From Bacteroidales bacterium (GTDB lineage Bacteria > Bacteroidota > Bacteroidia > Bacteroidales > JAGOPY01): a DNA stretch of 14,979 bases. The position numbers and the translations under genes are program-made. Within the stretch, counting starts at the first letter, position 1. Every line of letters begins with the position of its first letter. The stretch is taken from the NCBI GenBank assembly GCA_030638325.1, contig DAOWEV010000124.1, positions 1-14,979 on the forward strand, given 5' to 3'. Below are positions 1 to 9,500 of the stretch, in pieces. Below the pieces are notes generated by a model. It searched no databases. It worked only from the letters and a program-made list of their open reading frames with translations, and was not told the DNA's origin.

Positions 1-150
1 ATCATCAACAAAGTTCTTTCCTCAAAGTCACACTGTTTTGAGTTTTATATTTCTGACATTTAAATTTGTTTAGGATTTAGGAATTCGGATTTAGTGCTTT
101 ATCCGATACTTAACAAACAAAATTATAGCTAAATAAATACATTTTATCTT

Positions 151-2115
151 TTATTTCCGGACGAATTTCCGGGTCAATACATTCTTACCGTCAGTGATAT
201 TGATGAGATAAATACCTTTTGACAGTTTGCTGACATCGAACTGCCATTCGCCACCATAGATATGTTCTTCCATAACCCTGCGGCCTGTCAGGTCGGTGAT
301 GCTGAAGGTCACCTCTTCGCCATGGTTGTTGGGCAGGAACAAACGGATGTTATCCGAAGCCGGGTTTGGCCCGAAGGTAAAATAAACCGGGTTATCCACC
401 TCTTCCATACCCACGATCAGACTGTTCAGATCATGCAGTATCCATTGTTCGGGATCCATCTGCATTTGAATGACTTCTTTATCCAGCGAAACGGCATAAT
501 GATTGTAATTATCAGTCTGGTATAACAGCAGTGTGGAGTCGGTGCCGTCGGAGAATTTGACATAATAGGGAACCAGCATTTTGAATAATGGGGTGATCGA
601 TGTAGATGTTGTTTGCGTGGAGTTGATGTTTAAAGAATCATCGACCTGGTTCCAGGTGATGTCGAAAATGGGATAACCCTCGCCGAAATACCACTGGTCG
701 AAGAAATCGGTGAAGTCCATGCCCGAAACATCCTCAACCACTTCTTTAAAATCCAGGCCGGTAGCGGTAGAATCACCGTATTGTGCCGTATAATCATGAA
801 GTACCTGGAAGAACATATCATCGTCCTGCAGTTCGAACCTGATCATATGGAGGAGGAGGGAGCCTTTGTTGTAGGAGAGCCTGCCGTCGAAGATGCGATA
901 AATGTTCCAGGTCTGCTCAGGTGGTACATAAACACTTCCTCCAGGTGCCGACTTCACCGAATTATGACGACCTAAAAGCCAGTTCTGGGCGGCAGCATAA
1001 CCATTGATGAATTCATTGGCGAGGTAATCCGAATAAGTCGCGAAGCCTTCGTTGATCCAGATGTCGCTCCAGGTAGCACAGGTGATGTTATCGCCCCACC
1101 ACATATGGCCGAGCTCATGGGCCACAAGGCCAAAGCTGAAACCGCCGATGGTGGTCATGGTCTGGTGTTCCATGCCACCTCCAAGCTGTGTCAGGCAATG
1201 CCCGTATTTTTCATCCGCAAAGGGGTATATGGAGAACAGATCAGAGAAAAGCTCAATGAACTCAGATGTCTGGTCGATACCTGACTGGTAGAATGAAAGG
1301 CAGCCGGGACTGTCGTAAATATAGTTTTGGATCAGGATGGAATCTGCATAGCCATCAGGATATGCATAGGTGTTGTATTCCTGGTATTCGGCCACGGCAT
1401 ACGAGATCAGATAATAGTCTATGGGGTAGTTTGATTTCCATTCAAAACGTAACTTATTGTTGGGCATGGGGGTTACTGCTGTGAGCAAGCCTTGTGAGCC
1501 GGCTAAATTGCCATTGCTGGTAGTCAGAAATACCCAGCAGGAATCAGCTTTGTCCTGCAGATCCTGTTTCGTTGGCCACCATTCTTTGGCAGCATAAGGC
1601 TCAGCGAGGGTCCAGGTAACATGCTTGCCCCATGTGGAAGAATAAGAAGTGGTAACCCCTGAAAAGAAACCGCTGTACGGGGGCGTGCCATGATAATATA
1701 TTTGGGCCGATAACATATCGCCGTTGACCAGCCCTGAAGACAAGGGGATCAGCACATCATCTTCCTCTCGTTCAACTGCAAGCATTGTTCCATTCACAAA
1801 CGCAGAGTCTATGGTCATCTCCGGGATCAATTCACAGGCAAAGGTGTCCAGGGTGGCCGCTGTGACCAGGGCATTGATAGTGACATTTCCGGAGAGCGTA
1901 ACAGTGTTGTTTTCAATATTCAGGTCAAGGAAATAAAACTTCACATCATAATAATCCAGTAATGGATTCTGAGTGAGCGGCTCGTAATAGGTGTTTTTCA
2001 GATATCGCTGCTGATGGATACAATAATGGTCAAATTCATCTTCAGGGTTGTTGAACTGACTGTATACAGCAGAAAAGAGTAGTGTCAGCATGAGTAAGAT
2101 AAGTAGTTTTTTCAT
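151..2115 (-). CDS. Secreted M1-family zinc aminopeptidase with T9SS C-terminal sorting domain
   Basis: A 654-residue metallopeptidase expected to cleave N-terminal residues from peptides outside the cell or at its surface. Residues 1-19 form a signal peptide (MKK, then a hydrophobic stretch, ending near VYSQ). An M1-like N-terminal beta domain follows. The zinc site is visible as HELGH at 333-337 with the third ligand in NEGFA at Glu356, giving HEXXH-X18-E. The substrate-binding GXMEN motif appears as GGMEH at 313-317, and Tyr415 in SYNKG fits the transition-state tyrosine. Residues about 570-654 (FGPNPASDN, then GRRV, then LSKGIYLI, ending KFVRK) form a Por/T9SS type A sorting domain, so the protein is probably exported through the outer membrane and processed or anchored. 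It lacks the long helical C-terminal domain of PepN-type enzymes. It is transcribed away from the gene at 2389. Family assignment is very secure; the natural substrate is unknown. Confidence 0.95.
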   Translation of the reverse strand: MKKLLILLMLTLLFSAVYSQFNNPEDEFDHYCIHQQRYLKNTYYEPLTQNPLLDYYDVKFYFLDLNIENNTVTLSGNVTINALVTAATLDTFACELIPEMTIDSAFVNGTMLAVEREEDDVLIPLSSGLVNGDMLSAQIYYHGTPPYSGFFSGVTTSYSSTWGKHVTWTLAEPYAAKEWWPTKQDLQDKADSCWVFLTTSNGNLAGSQGLLTAVTPMPNNKLRFEWKSNYPIDYYLISYAVAEYQEYNTYAYPDGYADSILIQNYIYDSPGCLSFYQSGIDQTSEFIELFSDLFSIYPFADEKYGHCLTQLGGGMEHQTMTTIGGFSFGLVAHELGHMWWGDNITCATWSDIWINEGFATYSDYLANEFINGYAAAQNWLLGRHNSVKSAPGGSVYVPPEQTWNIYRIFDGRLSYNKGSLLLHMIRFELQDDDMFFQVLHDYTAQYGDSTATGLDFKEVVEDVSGMDFTDFFDQWYFGEGYPIFDITWNQVDDSLNINSTQTTSTSITPLFKMLVPYYVKFSDGTDSTLLLYQTDNYNHYAVSLDKEVIQMQMDPEQWILHDLNSLIVGMEEVDNPVYFTFGPNPASDNIRLFLPNNHGEEVTFSITDLTGRRVMEEHIYGGEWQFDVSKLSKGIYLINITDGKNVLTRKFVRK

Positions 2116-2191
2116 GATCTTTTTTAAATAACGGATTAATAAATCGAGTTAAATTGCTTGTCAACCAAGCTTCTTTGTATTTAAGGGGAAA

Positions 2192-2199
2192 CAAAGGTA
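2192..2199 (-). promoter_or_regulatory. Candidate -7 element for the aminopeptidase gene
   Basis: Read on the minus strand this is TACCTTTG, a full match to the Bacteroidota -7 consensus TANNTTTG. It lies about 77 bp upstream of the aminopeptidase start codon. No clear -33 TTTG is seen at the usual 19-21 bp spacing, so the call rests on one element and its position. Confidence 0.45.
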
Positions 2200-2238
2200 T
2201 TATTTTTTGTTTGATTGTTTATTTGTAAAAGGAGAGAA

Positions 2239-2312
2239 GGAGTCGGAAGTCCGGAGTCCGAAGATGGGAGACCGAAGCTACTTCGGACTTCGGACTCCGG
2301 ACTTCCGGCTTC
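2239..2312. repeat. Large nested inverted repeat between divergent genes
   Basis: Positions 2244-2263 and 2288-2307 are perfect 20-bp inverted arms. With G-T pairs the stem extends to about 25 bp (2239-2263 with 2288-2312). The loop contains a second hairpin, CCGAAG (2272-2277) and CTTCGG (2281-2286), around a CTA loop. The arms are themselves built from repeated GGAGTCC/GAAGTCC-type words. It sits between two divergent promoters, so it is not a terminator for either neighbour. A REP/BIME-like dispersed palindrome is the likeliest identity, but that is inference. Confidence 0.8.
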
Positions 2313-2352
2313 CAACTATCAACTAAAAAAACGGCAGTACCAATTAAAGCAG

Positions 2353-2360
2353 TACTTTTG
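2353..2360 (+). promoter_or_regulatory. Candidate -7 element for the DUF4175 gene
   Basis: TACTTTTG matches TANNTTTG and ends 28 bp before the ATG at 2389, which would leave a short leader. A convincing -33 TTTG is not seen at the right spacing. Confidence 0.45.
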
Positions 2361-2388
2361 CGTTATATTACTGTAGACACTTAGTTAA

Positions 2389-5300
2389 ATGACAAACTAC
2401 GACCTTCTCTTACGGAAACTGGACGAGTTCATCCGGAAGTATTATAAGAATATGCTTCTGAGAGGGGGAATATATTTTGTCGCCATTTTCCTGATATTTT
2501 ACCTCCTGGTCAGCGTCATAGAGTATTTCGGACGGTTTGACACCCTGACAAGGACGTTTATCTTTTATATCTACCTGTCAGTTAACGTCATTGTCTTGTG
2601 GAAGCTGGTTATAGTACCTGTTTTTAAACTGTTACACTTCGGCAGGATCATTTCGCATGAGCAGGCGGCGGAGATCATCGGAGACCATTTCCCGGATGTG
2701 CAGGACAGGCTTTTAAATACCCTGCAGCTCAAACAACTGGAAGGATCAGCCGGAGAAGCCGGGAATGCCCTCATCTGGGCCAGTATAGATCAGAAGATCA
2801 GCACCTTGAAACCAGTTCCTTTCAAAAAGGCCATTGACCTCAAAAAGAACAAAAAATACCTGAGGTATGTGGTTCCGCCGGTAGTGATCCTTTTAATACT
2901 GCTGGTCATAACACCCCGGGTGGTTACCGAACCGGCCGGCCGGCTCATACACCACTATGATCATTTCGAGATACCCCTGCCCTTTGATATTTTCATCCTT
3001 AACGATGAACTGAAAGCCATCCAACAGGACGACTTTACACTGGAAATCATGGTTGAAGGAGAAGAGGTCCCCTCCGAAGTATTTATCGAAATAGACGGCT
3101 TGAGTTACAGGTGCTCCAGAGATAACCCGGTCAGGTTTCATTATAGCTTTATCAACATTCGAAATGACCAACACTTTTTCCTCGTGGCCGGCAGGTACCG
3201 TTCCCCGGAATATAAACTGACCGTCTTGCCCAGGCCCATTATCCTGAGTTTCGAGACGGTAATGGATTATCCTTCCTATACAGGCAAGAAAGATGAAGTC
3301 CTTGAAAATACGGGCGATCTGGTCATCCCTGCCGGAACTTCCGTGACCTGGAGGTTTCACACCCGGGATACCCGGAAGATTAGCTTTACCCTGGGCCAGG
3401 ATAAACCCACATTGATCCGGAATGAAACATCCAACACTTTCGAGTATGAACAGAAGATACTGGAAAGCAATATTTACTCAGTGGTCACTGCCAATCAGTT
3501 CATGCGCAACAAAGATTCGCTGGTCTACTCAATTAGCGTTATATCGGATCAGTATCCCGTAATTATTGTGGAAGAATTCCAGGATTCTCTAATTGATAAA
3601 CGACTTTATTTCAAGGGATTGATAAAAGATGACTATGGATTTAACAGGCTGACATTCAACTATATTCTCAAGCCTTATGAGGAGCCTGAAGAGCTTACAG
3701 GAAAATTAGTAACGAGCCGGTTGCCGGTCAACCGGAGTGCAACACAACAACAGTATTTTCATTATTTTAATCTTGACTCTGTTGGTGTTCAACCGGGCGA
3801 TGCGGTCAGTTATTATTTTGAGGTATGGGACAACGATGCCGTAAACGGCAGCAAGAAAACGAGATCGCAAATGATGGTCTTCAAAGCCCCGACCCTGGAA
3901 GAGATAACGGAACAGACATCCGAGAGCAACGAGGAGATCAAAAGTGAAATGGAAAAAGCCATTGATGAACTGCAGGAGCTGCAAAAAGATATTGATGAAC
4001 TGAACCGCAAGCTTATTGAGAAAGAAAACATAGGCTGGCAGGAGCAACAGCAGATACAGGAATTGCTGAACCGCCAGCAGGAAATTGAAAAACAGGTTGA
4101 GAATATCAGGCAGGAAAACCGCATGAAATCACGCAGGGAAAACCAATATAAAGAGATCGATGAGGAATTGCTCAGAAAACAGAAAATGCTTGAAGAACTT
4201 TTTGAGAAGATCATGACCGATGAGATGAAGAAGATGTTCGAGGAGCTTCAAAAATTACTGGAAGAATTGGATAAGGACAAGATCAACGAGATGCTGGAGC
4301 AGATGAAGATGAGCAATGAGGATCTTGAAAAGCAGCTTGACCGCAACCTGGAACTTTTCAAACAACTGGAATTTGAAAAGATGCTGCAGGATGCCATCGA
4401 TAAACTCGATGAACTGGCTGAAAAGCAGAAAAAACTGGCAGAGGAGACTGTTGACAAACAAAAGGATAAAGAGCAGCTTACGGAAGAGCAGAAGAAACTT
4501 AACGAGGAATTTGAAAAGCTTCGTAAAGAACTGGATGACCTTCACCAGAAGAACAGCGAGCTGGAAAACCCGAATAACATAGAACAAACCGATTCCGAGG
4601 AAGAGGATATTCAGGAAGATATGGACCAAAGCCTTGATGAGTTAGAAGAGGGCAAAAGCAATAAAGCTTCCAAATCACAAAAGAGCGCTTCCGGGAAAAT
4701 GATAGACCTGTCGGGTAAACTGAAGCAAATGCAGAGTGATATGTACGCTGAAAACCTGGGTGAAGACATAGATGCTTTGCGGGAGATACTGGAAAACCTG
4801 ATCCAACTTTCATTTGACCAGGAGGACCTGATCAACAATTTACGAGAGACATCATTGCTTGACCCAAAGTATGTCGGGATCATCCATGATCAGAGCAGGA
4901 TCAAAGAAGACCTGGTGATGGTTGAAGATTCGTTGTACGCCCTGTCTAAACGGCAGGCCTCCATACAGCCATTTGTAAACCGGGAAATTGATGCCATCAA
5001 CAGGAATGTGGATAAAGCCCTGTTCAACCTGAATGAACGGAAGAAAAGCCCTGCAGCGGGCAACCAGCAATTCGTCATGACCTCTATCAATAACCTGGCA
5101 TTATTGCTGTCGGAGGCATTGAAACAGATGATGTCAAACCTACAGATGCAAAGCTCCGGCCAATGTTCAAAAGGTTGTCCCAAGCCCGGAGGCAGTGGCA
5201 AATCAATGAAGGGCATGAAACAACTGCAGCAACAGTTGAATGCGCAGATCGAAGCGCTTAAAAAGGGAAAAAAGACTGGAAAAGGTCAAAAATCTCAAAA

Positions 5301-5736
5301 GGGAAAAGCCAGCATGAGTGAACAATTGGCCAGGATGGCTGCAGAACAGGCTGCCATACGCCGTTTGCTGGAAGGATATCAGGATGAACTGAAAAAACAG
5401 GGACTGGGCAACAGCCCTGAATTGAATGATCTGATGAAACAGATGGACAAAACAGAAACGGAGTTGGTCAATAAGATCATAACACAGCAAACACTGGAAC
5501 GGCAAAAAGAAATTCTTTCACGGCTGCTGAAACACGAAAAGGCTGAACTAAAGAGAGAAAGAGAAGAAAAAAGAGAATCCAGGGAGGCAAGAGATGAAAT
5601 TATTAGTAACCCAAATGAATTTTTGGAGTATAAAAGATTAAAGTCCCAAGAAGTTGAATTGCTCAAAACAATTCCTCCGAATCTAAGACCATTTTATATA
5701 AAGAAAATAAATGAGTACTTTTATAAATTGAATTAA
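2389..5736 (+). CDS. DUF4175-family membrane and coiled-coil protein
   Basis: A 1115-residue protein of unknown function with the layout of Bacteroidota DUF4175 proteins. Three hydrophobic segments are visible near the N-terminus (about residues 24-48, 53-80 and 158-180). A beta-rich, Ig-like region that is probably periplasmic follows (about 190-500). A very long, highly charged coiled-coil region rich in Glu, Lys, Gln and Leu starts around 505 and runs past 760. The C-terminal third has a short Gly/Cys/Pro patch (CSKGCPKPGGSG), a Lys/Gly-rich linker, and a conserved-looking helix containing MAAEQAAIRRLLEGY. The start is supported by the -7 element just upstream. The next gene begins 83 bp downstream on the same strand, so the two may be cotranscribed. 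A structural or scaffold role at the envelope is plausible but not shown. Codons become AT-rich over the last 200 bp. Confidence 0.85.
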   Translation: MTNYDLLLRKLDEFIRKYYKNMLLRGGIYFVAIFLIFYLLVSVIEYFGRFDTLTRTFIFYIYLSVNVIVLWKLVIVPVFKLLHFGRIISHEQAAEIIGDHFPDVQDRLLNTLQLKQLEGSAGEAGNALIWASIDQKISTLKPVPFKKAIDLKKNKKYLRYVVPPVVILLILLVITPRVVTEPAGRLIHHYDHFEIPLPFDIFILNDELKAIQQDDFTLEIMVEGEEVPSEVFIEIDGLSYRCSRDNPVRFHYSFINIRNDQHFFLVAGRYRSPEYKLTVLPRPIILSFETVMDYPSYTGKKDEVLENTGDLVIPAGTSVTWRFHTRDTRKISFTLGQDKPTLIRNETSNTFEYEQKILESNIYSVVTANQFMRNKDSLVYSISVISDQYPVIIVEEFQDSLIDKRLYFKGLIKDDYGFNRLTFNYILKPYEEPEELTGKLVTSRLPVNRSATQQQYFHYFNLDSVGVQPGDAVSYYFEVWDNDAVNGSKKTRSQMMVFKAPTLEEITEQTSESNEEIKSEMEKAIDELQELQKDIDELNRKLIEKENIGWQEQQQIQELLNRQQEIEKQVENIRQENRMKSRRENQYKEIDEELLRKQKMLEELFEKIMTDEMKKMFEELQKLLEELDKDKINEMLEQMKMSNEDLEKQLDRNLELFKQLEFEKMLQDAIDKLDELAEKQKKLAEETVDKQKDKEQLTEEQKKLNEEFEKLRKELDDLHQKNSELENPNNIEQTDSEEEDIQEDMDQSLDELEEGKSNKASKSQKSASGKMIDLSGKLKQMQSDMYAENLGEDIDALREILENLIQLSFDQEDLINNLRETSLLDPKYVGIIHDQSRIKEDLVMVEDSLYALSKRQASIQPFVNREIDAINRNVDKALFNLNERKKSPAAGNQQFVMTSINNLALLLSEALKQMMSNLQMQSSGQCSKGCPKPGGSGKSMKGMKQLQQQLNAQIEALKKGKKTGKGQKSQKGKASMSEQLARMAAEQAAIRRLLEGYQDELKKQGLGNSPELNDLMKQMDKTETELVNKIITQQTLERQKEILSRLLKHEKAELKREREEKRESREARDEIISNPNEFLEYKRLKSQEVELLKTIPPNLRPFYIKKINEYFYKLN

Positions 5737-5819
5737 AAAAAAATCTGTAACTTTAACACCTCGAACAGGCTCTAAAAGTTCGCGATTTTAAGAACAGATA
5801 AACCCAAAAAGCAAGACGC

Positions 5820-6290
5820 ATGGAACTTAAATTTTCTTCCAGCCTTGAGAGTATTCATGAAGTAGAAAGATTCGTTGAGGAGATATCTAACCAGTACCAT
5901 TTAAACGACAATTATTTTGGCAACATCATGGTAGCAGTAACAGAAGCTTGCCGTAATGCTATCATTCATGGAAATGCTGAAGATCCTTCAAAGAATGTAC
6001 ACATATTGATGGAGTCTAAACCTGAAGGCTTAACTTTTTCTGTTATTGATCAGGGCGCCGGTTTTAATTATAAACCTTATTCCAACCTGGATTCCCTGCT
6101 TTTATCAGATGATATCAAAGGAAGAGGTATTTTGCTGATCTTATCGGTGGCCGATGAAGTAAAATTCAGCAACAAGGGGCGGGTTATCAAGATACTGTTT
6201 CGCATAGCAGGCGTTGAAAATGAAGTTATGGACGAACGCAACCGGCTGATGAAGGAATATTTCAAGGAAGCCAAAAAGGTGAAGTCCTGA
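5820..6290 (+). CDS. RsbW-like GHKL ATPase (anti-sigma / serine kinase type)
   Basis: A 156-residue single-domain HATPase_c protein. The N-box is visible as E42-A-C-R-N46 with HGN at 50-52. The G1 box is DQGAGF at 77-82, and the G2-like box is KGRGILL at 100-106 with a glycine-rich lid. There is no receiver, sensor or membrane segment. This matches the RsbW/SpoIIAB class, which binds ATP and in characterised relatives phosphorylates an anti-sigma antagonist or holds a sigma factor. No sigma factor or STAS partner is present nearby, so its target is unknown. It lies 83 bp after the DUF4175 gene. From memory, Bacteroidota genomes often follow this pair with ybeY; here metH follows instead. No Shine-Dalgarno sequence precedes the ATG. 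Confidence 0.88.
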   Translation: MELKFSSSLESIHEVERFVEEISNQYHLNDNYFGNIMVAVTEACRNAIIHGNAEDPSKNVHILMESKPEGLTFSVIDQGAGFNYKPYSNLDSLLLSDDIKGRGILLILSVADEVKFSNKGRVIKILFRIAGVENEVMDERNRLMKEYFKEAKKVKS

Positions 6291-6340
6291 CAGCCGTCAA
6301 CCAGTCATTTCCCATATATTTTACCACAAGCAACTATATC

Positions 6341-6368
6341 AATTACGAATTAGGAATTACGAATTAGG
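6341..6368. repeat. Two tandem copies of a 14-bp repeat
   Basis: AATTACGAATTAGG occurs twice in direct succession (6341-6354 and 6355-6368), followed by a partial AATT. It is noncoding, in the 247-bp gap between the ATPase gene and metH. Similar short AT-rich words are common between Bacteroidota genes (recollection, not checked). Confidence 0.8.
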
Positions 6369-6404
6369 AATTGAAACCGCTATGCGTGAATTAATTGGTT
6401 GTTA

Positions 6405-6440
6405 CAGGTTGCAGGTTGCAAGTTGAGAACCAGCAACCTG
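6405..6440. repeat. 7-bp tandem repeat with inverted partner
   Basis: CAGGTTG, CAGGTTG and CAAGTTG are consecutive 7-mers at 6405-6425. The inverse CAACCTG at 6434-6440 lets 6412-6419 pair with 6433-6440 over 8 bp around a 13-nt loop. No T-tract follows, so it is not an intrinsic terminator. It lies about 100 bp before metH. Confidence 0.65.
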
Positions 6441-6466
6441 AAACAATAAACAAACAACATGTTGGT

Positions 6467-6506
6467 TAGTTTTGCGAATCAACTGCCTAAATCTTGCTTA
6501 AATTTG
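6467..6506 (+). promoter_or_regulatory. Two candidate -7 elements upstream of metH
   Basis: TAGTTTTG (6467-6474) and TAAATTTG (6499-6506) both match TANNTTTG. The second would give a leader of roughly 25 nt, too short for a SAM or cobalamin riboswitch. For that element the nearest TTTG (6471-6474) is 24 bp upstream, slightly beyond normal spacing. Which element is used cannot be decided from sequence. Confidence 0.4.
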
Positions 6507-6537
6507 CAGGATAAACAATCATGCATGGGTTTTTATA

Positions 6538-9500
6538 ATGCCGGTAAAATCAGACATACACAAAGAGTTAGAGAAACGGGTGTTGATACTGGATGGGGCC
6601 ATGGGCACCATGATCCAGCGATACCGGTTATCGGAGGAGGATTTCCGCGGGGAGAGGTTCAAAAACCATGCAGTGGATCTGAAAGGAAATAACGACCTGC
6701 TTTGTCTGACCCAATTAGATATCATACGTGAAATTCATGAAGCATACCTGGAGGCCGGAGCCGACATCATCGAAACCAACACCTTTAACGGCACCTCCAT
6801 TTCCCAGTCGGATTACCAGCTCCAGGACCTGGTTTATGAGATCAATAAGGCAGCTGCAGAGATTGCCTGTGAAGCGGCCCGTAAGTACACCCGGTTAACT
6901 CCTGAAAAGCCGCGCTTTGTGGCCGGAGCCATGGGCCCTACCAACAGAACAGCCTCTATGTCGCCGGATGTGGATCACCCGGGATTCCGGGCGGCTACTT
7001 TTGATGATTTTTATAAGGCCTATTATGAACAGGCAGAAGGCCTCCTGGATGGAGGTGTGGATATTCTCCTCGTAGAGACAATTTTCGATACCCTCAATGC
7101 CAAAGCAGCCATGATGGCCATTGGCGATCTGTTCCGGAAGAGAGGCGAAGAAGTCCCGCTCATGATATCCGGAACCATTACCGATGCCAGCGGCAGGACC
7201 CTTTCAGGCCAGACATTGGATGCTTTCCTGTATTCCGTATCTCACATGGATTTGTTGAGCATCGGGCTGAACTGTGCCATGGGAGCTGCAGCATTGCGGC
7301 CGTTTGTAGAAGAACTGGCTCACAAAGCTCCTTTTTACACCAGCGTTTACCCAAATGCCGGGTTGCCCAACCAGTTCGGAGAATATGATGACACACCGGA
7401 AAACATGACTGTCCACCTGAAAGATTTTCTTGACCATAGTTTTGTGAATATCATAGGTGGATGTTGCGGAACCACTCCCGAACATATCAGGATGTTTGCT
7501 GAAGCGGCTGCCGGAATACCTTCCAGAAAGATCCCGGAACAGAAAGACTTGCTTCAGTTAAGTGGTCTCGAACCCCTGCTGGTATATCCGGGAAGCAATT
7601 TTATCAATATTGGTGAGCGAACCAATGTTGCCGGATCCCGGAAGTTTGCCCGCCTGATCAGGGAGGAAAAATATGAAGATGCATTATCGGTTGCGAGGCA
7701 ACAGGTAGATGGTGGTGCACAGATCCTGGATGTCAACATGGATGATGCCATGCTGGATGCCAGGGAAGCCATGCAAAAATTCCTGAATTTGTTAGCAGCG
7801 GAACCGGACATTGCCAGGATCCCGGTCATGATCGATTCGTCCGACTGGAACGTTATCGAGGCCGGCCTGAAATGTATTCAGGGAAAGGCAATCGTCAACT
7901 CCATCAGCCTCAAAGACGGGCCGGAGGCCTTTAAAGACAGGGCCCTGAAGATCAGGAACTACGGGGCTGCTGTTATCGTAATGGCCTTTGATGAACAAGG
8001 ACAGGCCACCACATTCGAACGAAAGATCACCATCTGCCGGAGAGCTTATGAGATACTTACCAAAGAGACCGGTTTTCCTGCCAGGGATGTTATATTCGAT
8101 CCTAATATCCTGACCATTGCCACTGGGATAGAGGAACATAATAACTATGCAGTGGAATTCCTGAATGCTACCCGCTGGATCAGGAAAAACCTTCCTCATG
8201 CCAGGGTTAGCGGGGGTATCAGCAATCTGTCCTTCGCCTTCAGGGGAAATAATGCTGTCAGGGAAGCCATGCATTCAGCCTTCCTTTACTATGCCATACA
8301 GGCGGGAATGGATATGGGTATTGTAAATCCGGGAATGCTGCAAGTATATGATGATATCCCGGAGGATCTGTTAAGGTTGGTGGAAGATGTGATCCTGAAC
8401 CGCAGGAAAGATGCCACTGAAAGATTGACCGTATTTGCTGAAGCTGTTGCCGGAAAAGAACAGGCTGACAAAATAGAAGAGAAATGGAGGAGCCTGCCGG
8501 TAACTGAACGTTTGAATTATGCAATGGTCAAGGGTATTGTCGATTATATTGAAGAGGATGTTGAAGAAGCCCGTCCGTTGTATAGCAAAGCCTTGGATCT
8601 GGTTGAAGGCCCCCTGATGAAGGGTATGAACACGGTGGGAGACCTTTTTGGATCGGGGAGAATGTTTCTGCCACAGGTTGTGAAGAGCGCCCGGGTCATG
8701 AAGAAGGCTGTGGGGTTGTTGGAGCCGTATATTCAGGAAGAAAAGGAGAAAGGGCAGAGGGGAGAAAATGAGAAAAAGATATTATTGGCTACGGTGAAGG
8801 GAGATGTGCACGATATCGGCAAAAATATTGTGGGTGTTATCCTGAGCTGTAGTAATTATGAAATCATTGACCTCGGTGTGATGGTTCCGGCAGAAAAGAT
8901 CCTGGAAACAGCGAGAAGAGAAAAAGTGGATGTGATTGGCCTGAGCGGATTGATCACCCCGTCGCTTGGGGAAATGGCCCATGTTGCCACGGAGTTGGAA
9001 CGCAGGAATTTCAGTATCCCAATATTGATAGGGGGTGCAACGACCTCCGAAATTCATACCGCGGTTAAGATAGCACCGCTATACGGCTCACCGGTGATAC
9101 AGGTAAGAGATGCTTCTAAATGCCCGGGCGTATTAAATAAGCTGTTGTCTGTTGATGCCCGGGATAATTATTTACAGGGAATAAAAACCCATTATCAGTC
9201 TTTACGTGAAAAACATGAATCCGGTAAATCCCGTGCTCAATATATTTCTATGGAAAAAGCGAGAGCCAACAAACTGAATGTTGACTGGAAAACGGTTTCT
9301 TTTGTCAGGCCTTCAATTACCGGAAATAAGGCATTCCCTGATTTTCCGCTGGAAAAACTTCGGGAATATATCGACTGGACATTTTTTTTCCATGCCTGGA
9401 AGGTTTCCGGGAAATATCCTGCCATCTTTAGTGATCCCGTAAAAGGGACTGAAGCGAAAAAGTTATATAAGGATGCCAATGATATGCTGGATGAGATCAT

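Noticed and set aside
61..68. TAAATTTG promoter match on the plus strand
   Set aside because: No plus-strand gene lies downstream before 2389, so this is probably a chance match in AT-rich sequence.
86..105. Hairpin CGGAT/ATCCG as a terminator for the aminopeptidase gene
   Set aside because: Only 5 bp of stem with a 10-nt loop, and no T-tract in the direction of transcription.
2893..3360. 155-codon minus-strand ORF
   Set aside because: It lies inside the DUF4175 gene, and its translation shows no motif or signal. It is a shadow frame, like the other antisense ORFs at 3706-5666.
5748..5755. TAACTTTA as a promoter for the ATPase gene
   Set aside because: It misses the final G of TANNTTTG, and the upstream TTG is only 17 bp away. 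Cotranscription with the DUF4175 gene is equally likely.
6291..6537. SAM or cobalamin riboswitch upstream of metH
   Set aside because: No conserved riboswitch cores were recognised, and the best promoter candidates leave leaders too short to hold one.
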